In this document: piece after piece, positions 57,189 to 57,770 of the stretch
How positions within the stretch are numbered: the first letter of the stretch is position 1
Layout: each line of letters begins with the position of its first letter
Assembly: GCA_025800345.1 (NCBI GenBank)
Contig: JAOXSB010000106.1
Span: 1 to 57,770 of the forward strand
Direction: 5' to 3'
Source of the DNA: Mangrovicoccus sp.
Lineage (GTDB): Bacteria > Pseudomonadota > Alphaproteobacteria > Rhodobacterales > Rhodobacteraceae
Length of the DNA stretch: 57,770 bases
Position numbers and translations under genes: made by a program
Notes under the pieces: generated by a model
What the model saw: only the letters and a program-made list of their open reading frames with translations
The model's database searches: none
What the model was told of the DNA's origin: nothing

Positions 57189-57770
57189 TTACAGGCCCAA
57201 AAAGAACTGGATCGCGAAGGAATTGACGATATCGATGAAAAAGGCTGACACCAAAGGCAGCACCACAAAGGCCAAGGGCGAGGGCCCATAGCGTTTGGTC
57301 ACCGCGGTCATATTGGCAATCGCTGTGGGCGTGGCCCCAAGACCAAATCCCCCCACCCCGGCCGACATCACCGCAGCAAAGTAATTGCGCCCCATGGCCG
57401 GGAACACTACGAAAATCGCGAACAGCACCGCCAACGCGGTTTGCGCCACCAACACCACCACCAGAACCATACCGAAATTCCCCAAGGTCCACAGTTGAAG
57501 GCTCATAAGCGACATGGCCAAAAACGTGCCCAGCGAGAAATCTGACACCATGGCCAGGGTTGGGGTCCGGCGCACCTGCGGCAAGCGGGGCAACAGCACA
57601 GGGATCAGATTCCCCAGCACGATCCCCATCAGCAAGCAGGGTACAAACACCGGCAGATCCAGGCCAATGGCCTGAAACCCTTCCAACGCGCTCACCCCCA
57701 GCACCATGGCCACATGCATCCATAGGATCGTCCGCATCAGACTGATATGGGTGATGGTCTCGCTGGCTTG
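57189..57770 (-). CDS. gltS: Sodium/glutamate symporter GltS, C-terminal part (partial)
   Basis: The last 193 residues of a sodium-dependent glutamate carrier, with the frame open to the right edge of the window. About six membrane helices are visible, with the re-entrant-loop sequence AGVGGFGLGATPTAIANM typical of the GltS family. Its start lies beyond 57770. It is on the same strand as glyS and ends 152 bases before it; no link between them is evident. Confidence 0.85.
   Translation of the reverse strand, partial: QASETITHISLMRTILWMHVAMVLGVSALEGFQAIGLDLPVFVPCLLMGIVLGNLIPVLLPRLPQVRRTPTLAMVSDFSLGTFLAMSLMSLQLWTLGNFGMVLVVVLVAQTALAVLFAIFVVFPAMGRNYFAAVMSAGVGGFGLGATPTAIANMTAVTKRYGPSPLAFVVLPLVSAFFIDIVNSFAIQFFLGL

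Overview
This window looks like an ordinary stretch of core chromosome from an alphaproteobacterium of the order Rhodobacterales (Roseobacter/Paracoccus type). The pointers are: a GC-rich sequence with many GTG and TTG starts; 5-aminolevulinate synthase (hemA) instead of the glutamyl-tRNA route; an aa3-type cytochrome oxidase subunit I; the rodZ-ispG pair; a HAD hydrolase of the TIGR01459 type; an alpha2beta2-type glycyl-tRNA synthetase beta subunit followed by a pyruvate-phosphate-dikinase-like gene; and a VPLPA-CTERM-like exported protein. No phage, insertion sequence, integrase or CRISPR array was seen.

Layout. 1-4.5 kb: a minus-strand run (HAD hydrolase, MaoC hydratase, ribF, YcgN-like protein), an exported Ala-rich protein and a manganese pyrophosphatase. 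4.7-6.8 kb: tRNA-Pro(CGG), a sulfotransferase with a coiled-coil tail, and a family 2 glycosyltransferase; this is the most accessory-looking part. 7-18 kb: a LysR regulator, peroxiredoxin Bcp, a very large AsmA-like protein, queA, an MFS transporter, DUF924, a DUF455 ferritin-like protein, and an M23 peptidase overlapping a bactofilin. 18-29.3 kb: a DUF2189 membrane protein, prfB, mrcA (PBP1A), a BepA-like M48 protease, a DsbA-like thiol protein, ispG, rodZ and hemA. 29.5-33.3 kb: an M20 peptidase, two tRNA-Asp(GTC) copies each with its own promoter, a pirin, a small membrane protein and tRNA-Leu(GAG).

33.4-46.8 kb: lipB, a seven-repeat beta-propeller surface-type protein, an EamA transporter broken at a homopolymer, an endonuclease/exonuclease/phosphatase-family protein, ctaD with DUF2244, yqeY, carA, a glycosyltransferase fused to a type II secretion ATPase N-terminal-type domain, a GntR regulator, a pyrimidine 5'-nucleotidase, a 68-residue membrane protein and a ubiquinone hydroxylase. 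46.8-57.8 kb: two overlapping Lrp/AsnC genes divergent from ilvC, the folP-glmM pair, a SleB-type hydrolase, a PPDK-like protein, glyS and the C-terminal part of a GltS-type glutamate symporter that runs off the right edge.

Many of the genes serve the cell envelope and morphology (PBP1A, M23 peptidase, bactofilin, RodZ, GlmM, SleB, BepA-like protease, AsmA-like protein, two glycosyltransferases). The rest serve cofactor and core metabolism (FAD, heme, isoprenoids, folate, lipoate, ubiquinone, pyrimidines, branched-chain amino acids). I found no convincing new multi-gene system. The signals most worth a second look are: a nested hairpin that would bury the start codon of the fused glycosyltransferase; the PPDK-like protein whose ATP-grasp half lacks the usual residues; the frameshifted transporter; the tRNA-Asp duplication with a hairpin using the encoded CCA; a possible Leu-Val-Ile-Val leader peptide before ilvC; and several perfect palindromes in promoter regions. 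Statements about base composition are by eye, not computed.
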